The translations under genes were made by a program, and so were the position numbers. Source: Lachnospiraceae bacterium P6A3 (GTDB taxonomy: Bacteria > Bacillota > Clostridia > Lachnospirales > Lachnospiraceae). Taken from it: a DNA stretch of 64,000 bases. Shown here in pieces: positions 60,990 through 64,000 of the stretch; position 1 is the first letter of the stretch, and every line of letters starts with the position of its first letter. The DNA lies in the NCBI GenBank assembly GCA_000702085.1, contig JNKP01000004.1, positions 1 through 64,000 on the forward strand, read 5' to 3'. The notes beneath the pieces are model-generated. The model was not told the origin of the DNA. It did not search any database and saw only the letters and a list, made by a program, of their open reading frames with translations.

Positions 60990-62838
60990 TTATCTGTCCG
61001 TCAAGTTCCTGTGCTCTGTTTTCGTTCAGCTTCTTACATGCTGCAACGAATGCATCAACGGGTACATCGTGGAGCTGTTCTTTTTGTCCTCTTACCGTAA
61101 TGGAAAGAGTCTTTGATTCAACTTCTTTATCACCGACAACTACGATATAAGGATCCTTCATGGTCTTGAAGAACTTGATCTTCTCGTTCATGTTCTTATC
61201 GGCATAATCTGCCTCGACACGAATGCCGGCATCCTCAAGCTTCTTCTGAAGCTCTTTGGTAAAGTCATTGTGCTCGGGCTTAATGGGTACAAGAGCAACC
61301 TGATAAGGTGAGATCCAGAAGGGGAATGCACCCTTGAAGTTCTCGATGATGATTCCGATGAATCTCTCGAATGAACCGAAGATTGCTCTGTGAATGACGA
61401 TGGGCTGAGTCATGCTTCCGTCGGCATCCTGATAAGTAAGTCCGAAGTTGTGAGGAAGCTGGAAGTCAAGCTGGATGGTTCCGCACTGCCATTCTCTTCC
61501 GAGAGCATCCTTCATCTGAAGGTCGATCTTGGGTCCGTAGAATGCGCCGTCACCTTCGTTGATCTCATATCCGCCCTCGCCGTACTTCTTGTCGAGGATC
61601 TTCTTAAGAGCAGCCTCTGCTCTGTCCCAGGTTTCGATCTCACCCATGAAATCCTCGGGTCTGGTTGAGAGCTCTGCTCTGTAGGTTACTCCGAAGGTGG
61701 AGTAGATCTGGTCTGCGATCTCCATGATGTCGGCGATCTCATCTTCGATCTGTGACTCCATTACGAATGTATGGTCGTCGTCCTGACGGAACTCCTGAAC
61801 ACGGAAAAGTCCGTTCATCTGTCCCGATTTCTCTTTACGGTGTACAAGTCCTACTTCGTTGTAACGGATGGGAAGCTCTTTGTAAGAGTGAATGGTTCTC
61901 TTATAAGCGTTCATCGCATTGGGACAGCTCATGGGCTTTGCAGCCATGGTATCGTCATCATTCTGATCGTATACCGGATTGAGTGTCACTTCGGACTGTG
62001 AACCGTCTTCCTGAGGAATAAGCGCCTTGGCATCTATATTGCCGAGAACTCCGGGTACGATGAACATGTTATTTACGTAGTGAGCCCAGTGTCCGCTGAT
62101 AAGCCAGAGCTTCTTGTTGTTGATGATGGGAGTCTTGATCTCCTGATATCCGTGTCTGTCGTGGATGTCTCTCCAGAATTCCATAAGAGTTCTGTAAAGT
62201 CTCCATCCTCTGGGAAGCCAGTAAGGCATTCCGGGAGCGGATTCGCTGAACATAAACAGATCGAGCTTGGGTCCGAGCTTTTTGTGGTCTCTTTCCATAG
62301 CCTCTCTGATCATATTGAGGTGAGCCTTGAGTTCGTCTTTATTGGGGAATGCATATACATAAATTCTCTGCATTACATCCCTCTTCTGGTCGCCTCTCCA
62401 GTATGCTGCGGAAGCACTTCTTACTTTGAAAGCAACACCCATGAGTTCTCTTGAATTCTCTACATGAGGTCCGCGGCACAGATCTACATAATCATCACCT
62501 GTGTAGTAAACGGTGAGCTTCTCGTCTTCGGGAAGGTCATTTATGATCTCGGTCTTAAACTTCTGATCCTTGAACATTTCGAGGGCGTCGGCTTTAGCGA
62601 TTTCCTCTCTTCTCCAGTCCTCTTTTCTCTTGATTATTTCGGTCATCTTGTTTTCGATAACCTGATAATCCTCCTCCGTGACCGCACGGGGAAGCACGAA
62701 ATCATAGTAGCAACCGTCGGAGATCTGAGGTCCGATGGCATACTGCACGTTTTCTTTTCCGTAGATTTCGATGACTGCTTTTGCCAGAACGTGGGCAATA
62801 GAATGACGATAGAGACTTAAAAACATTTCCTGATCCAT
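60982..62838 (-). CDS. thrS: Threonyl-tRNA synthetase lacking the TGS domain
   Basis: A 618-residue class II synthetase charging tRNA-Thr. It starts directly at the editing domain (H12 and H16 of HSIAHVLA, Cys in DLCRGPHVENS), without the ~60-residue N-terminal TGS domain of standard ThrRS. The catalytic core has KPMSCPNAM (Zn ligand Cys), RVQEFRQDDDHTF (Zn ligand His), and IVIHRAIFGSFERFIGI (Zn ligand His), followed by the anticodon-binding domain. An insertion of about 25 residues (GNIDAKALIPQEDGSQSEVT) precedes motif KPMSCP. AAGGAGA about 10 bases before the ATG. No T-box leader is visible. Confidence 0.94.
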   Translation of the reverse strand: MDQEMFLSLYRHSIAHVLAKAVIEIYGKENVQYAIGPQISDGCYYDFVLPRAVTEEDYQVIENKMTEIIKRKEDWRREEIAKADALEMFKDQKFKTEIINDLPEDEKLTVYYTGDDYVDLCRGPHVENSRELMGVAFKVRSASAAYWRGDQKRDVMQRIYVYAFPNKDELKAHLNMIREAMERDHKKLGPKLDLFMFSESAPGMPYWLPRGWRLYRTLMEFWRDIHDRHGYQEIKTPIINNKKLWLISGHWAHYVNNMFIVPGVLGNIDAKALIPQEDGSQSEVTLNPVYDQNDDDTMAAKPMSCPNAMNAYKRTIHSYKELPIRYNEVGLVHRKEKSGQMNGLFRVQEFRQDDDHTFVMESQIEDEIADIMEIADQIYSTFGVTYRAELSTRPEDFMGEIETWDRAEAALKKILDKKYGEGGYEINEGDGAFYGPKIDLQMKDALGREWQCGTIQLDFQLPHNFGLTYQDADGSMTQPIVIHRAIFGSFERFIGIIIENFKGAFPFWISPYQVALVPIKPEHNDFTKELQKKLEDAGIRVEADYADKNMNEKIKFFKTMKDPYIVVVGDKEVESKTLSITVRGQKEQLHDVPVDAFVAACKKLNENRAQELDGQING

Positions 62839-62893
62839 AATACATTTTCTCCTTTCATGCGTCCTGCTACCGGCAGGAATTCGCTTAAAACAA

Positions 62894-62925
62894 ATAGGGC
62901 AAGCCTTCTCAGAGGCTTACCCTAT
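62894..62925 (-). terminator. Rho-independent terminator after the GLUG protein gene
   Basis: ATAGGGCAAGCCT pairs with AGGCTTACCCTAT (13 bp, one G-U) around a 6-base loop; the minus strand continues TTTGTTTT. It lies 51 bases past the GLUG gene stop and 56 bases before thrS. The thrS promoter could lie just upstream of it, in which case it would sit in the thrS 5' leader. Confidence 0.75.
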
Positions 62926-62975
62926 ATTTTATAACGATTGTTTGGCAATAGCAAGGCATAAAAGCCCTAAATGCC

Positions 62976-64000
62976 TTATTTTTCCGAAGTTTTTGGGGTG
63001 GCTTTAACCTTTTTTACCGAGCGTACGCCCCTGACGATAAGGATCAGAGCTCCCGTGATCAAAAGTATTGCTATTGCGGCATATCCCGCATACTTAAGTC
63101 TTTCGTCGGGAACCTGGGTGATTGCGTACATGGCAACGGCGGAATCCATGGTCATCTGAGCATAGCTTCCTTCCGCGGTAAACTCGGCCGCCTTCCATTC
63201 ATTGTCCTGTCTTATCCAGACTCTGTACTCATCGTAAGGACTGTAGAGTCTGAGCTTGCAGGAGAATTCGTTCAGGTCTCCGCTTCCCTCAAAGCCTACG
63301 CTGTAAAAGGTAACATCGGTGTATGCACTTCCGTCGTCTGGCTCAAAGTCTGCTTCGGTCACATCTGCTCTTACGGAATCCGCTTCTTTGAACTGCCCCT
63401 GCATCAGTGCGATGGGTTTTCCGGAATCCTCATATTCGCTCTCACTTCTGATGACAGCAACATGGGATACATATTCGGCTTCTATCATCAGATTTCCACA
63501 AACGGTCATTCCCGACAGATCCGGCCATACTCCGTAGCTTCCGTCCTTATCGGGAATACTCGGAAGCGTCAGATTCTCCACTCTGTCACCGTAGGATGCC
63601 CTTACCTCCGAAAGGATCTTTCCGTCAGCAACAAAGATGACTTTAAGATCTTCGAACTCTTCGGGTACACCCTTCATAAGAAGTGCGTCCTCATATCCTA
63701 TCTCGGAAGCAATATCGTCATAGCTGATATCATCGATCCCGTAGTACTCATTCGATACATAATAATTTCCGTAGAACTCGGTGCCGTCTATGCTTTCGGT
63801 CTCGGAATCCCTGAGGATCTGTCCCGCTATTCCTCCGCATTTTCCGCTTATGTCTCCGAACACCGGCATGGATAAGCAGTTTTTGACGGATTCTGCGTAA
63901 CCTGCGATTCCGCCGACGGGTCCTTTTCCGGAAAGACTGCAAAGTGAATAGGATGATACAACACTTCCTTCGGATGAACCGGCTATACCTCCGATATACT
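62976..64000 (-). CDS. GLUG-repeat surface protein, C-terminal part (cut by window edge)
   Basis: The frame stays open to the right edge, so the 5' end is missing; the ATG at 63869 is internal. About 341 residues are visible. The first part carries GLUG-type repeats (GGIAGSSEG, VGGIAGYAESVKNCLSM, GKCGGIAGQIL), which form Gly-rich beta turns in bacterial adhesins and proteases. Then come a beta-rich region and a C-terminal membrane helix (AGYAAIAILLITGALILIVR) with a basic tail, so the protein is anchored with its N-terminus outside. Function likely adhesion or envelope; unproven. Confidence 0.78.
   Translation of the reverse strand, partial: YIGGIAGSSEGSVVSSYSLCSLSGKGPVGGIAGYAESVKNCLSMPVFGDISGKCGGIAGQILRDSETESIDGTEFYGNYYVSNEYYGIDDISYDDIASEIGYEDALLMKGVPEEFEDLKVIFVADGKILSEVRASYGDRVENLTLPSIPDKDGSYGVWPDLSGMTVCGNLMIEAEYVSHVAVIRSESEYEDSGKPIALMQGQFKEADSVRADVTEADFEPDDGSAYTDVTFYSVGFEGSGDLNEFSCKLRLYSPYDEYRVWIRQDNEWKAAEFTAEGSYAQMTMDSAVAMYAITQVPDERLKYAGYAAIAILLITGALILIVRGVRSVKKVKATPKTSEK

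Noticed and set aside
62839-62975. T-box riboswitch upstream of thrS
   Set aside because: Only about 137 bases separate thrS from the previous gene; no specifier loop and no TGGNACCGCG-type T-box sequence were found.
62952-62976. Stem AAGGCAT/ATGCCTT next to the GLUG stop codon as a minus-strand terminator
   Set aside because: The T tract is on the plus-strand side, where no gene ends; the 62894-62925 hairpin is the better terminator.

Overview
The window reads as chromosome of an anaerobic, low-to-mid GC Gram-positive bacterium of the Clostridia, most probably a Lachnospiraceae (Butyrivibrio-like) gut or rumen species. This is inferred from gene content: lipoprotein-type solute-binding proteins, an LplABC-type sugar importer, a glpA/FAD-oxidoreductase/DUF1667/glpK operon, a thrS-moxR-DUF58-transglutaminase operon, and A/T-rich sigma-A promoters with strong AGGAGG ribosome sites. 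Nearly every gene is on the minus strand, so the text runs right to left in transcription order. No rRNA, tRNA or CRISPR array was found.

Region 1 (1-18953) is a sulfur-acquisition island. It holds a cystine-type amino-acid ABC importer with an AhpD-like redox protein, a MetQNI methionine importer, a LysR regulator, and a tightly packed 12-gene operon (18622 to 7300). That operon encodes a NifB-like radical SAM maturase, a NifX-like protein, a NifH-like reductase, cysteine synthase, NifK-like and NifD-like subunits, a TauABC/SsuABC-like importer, a DUF4418 membrane protein and a MacB/FtsX-type ABC pair. The catalytic subunits keep all six P-cluster cysteines and the cofactor cysteine. The D subunit lacks the nitrogenase residues equivalent to Gln191, His195 and His442, and nifE, nifN and nifV are absent. 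The best reading is an undescribed nitrogenase-like reductase that imports an organosulfur compound, reductively frees sulfide or a thiol, and captures it as cysteine in the same operon. The cystine and methionine promoters share a gapless 83-nt conserved promoter/operator block.

Region 2 (18954-23094) is a patch of mixed genes: a HAD phosphatase overlapped by a KilA-N protein and a small HTH protein, a secreted serpin lipoprotein and a hotdog thioesterase.

Region 3 (23129-40364) is an AT-rich 13-gene surface-polysaccharide operon with its own promoter and a leader hairpin. It has UDP-galactofuranose genes (glf, galE), a nucleotidyltransferase, a sugar-kinase fusion, GT2, GT8 and DUF4422 glycosyltransferases, FkbM methyltransferases, a beta-propeller-like protein and two ParB-like proteins. 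A GAGxVG Rossmann-like module recurs, fused to different catalytic domains, in nine of the thirteen proteins.

Region 4 (40365-64000) has a HicAB toxin-antitoxin pair with its promoter-operator, a sodium:solute symporter, an EAL phosphodiesterase with a beta-helix-like tail, an LplABC-type sugar importer behind tandem operators, the glycerol/glycerol-3-phosphate operon, a thrS-to-transglutaminase operon, and a GLUG-repeat surface protein cut by the right edge. The left edge cuts an IS110-family transposase.
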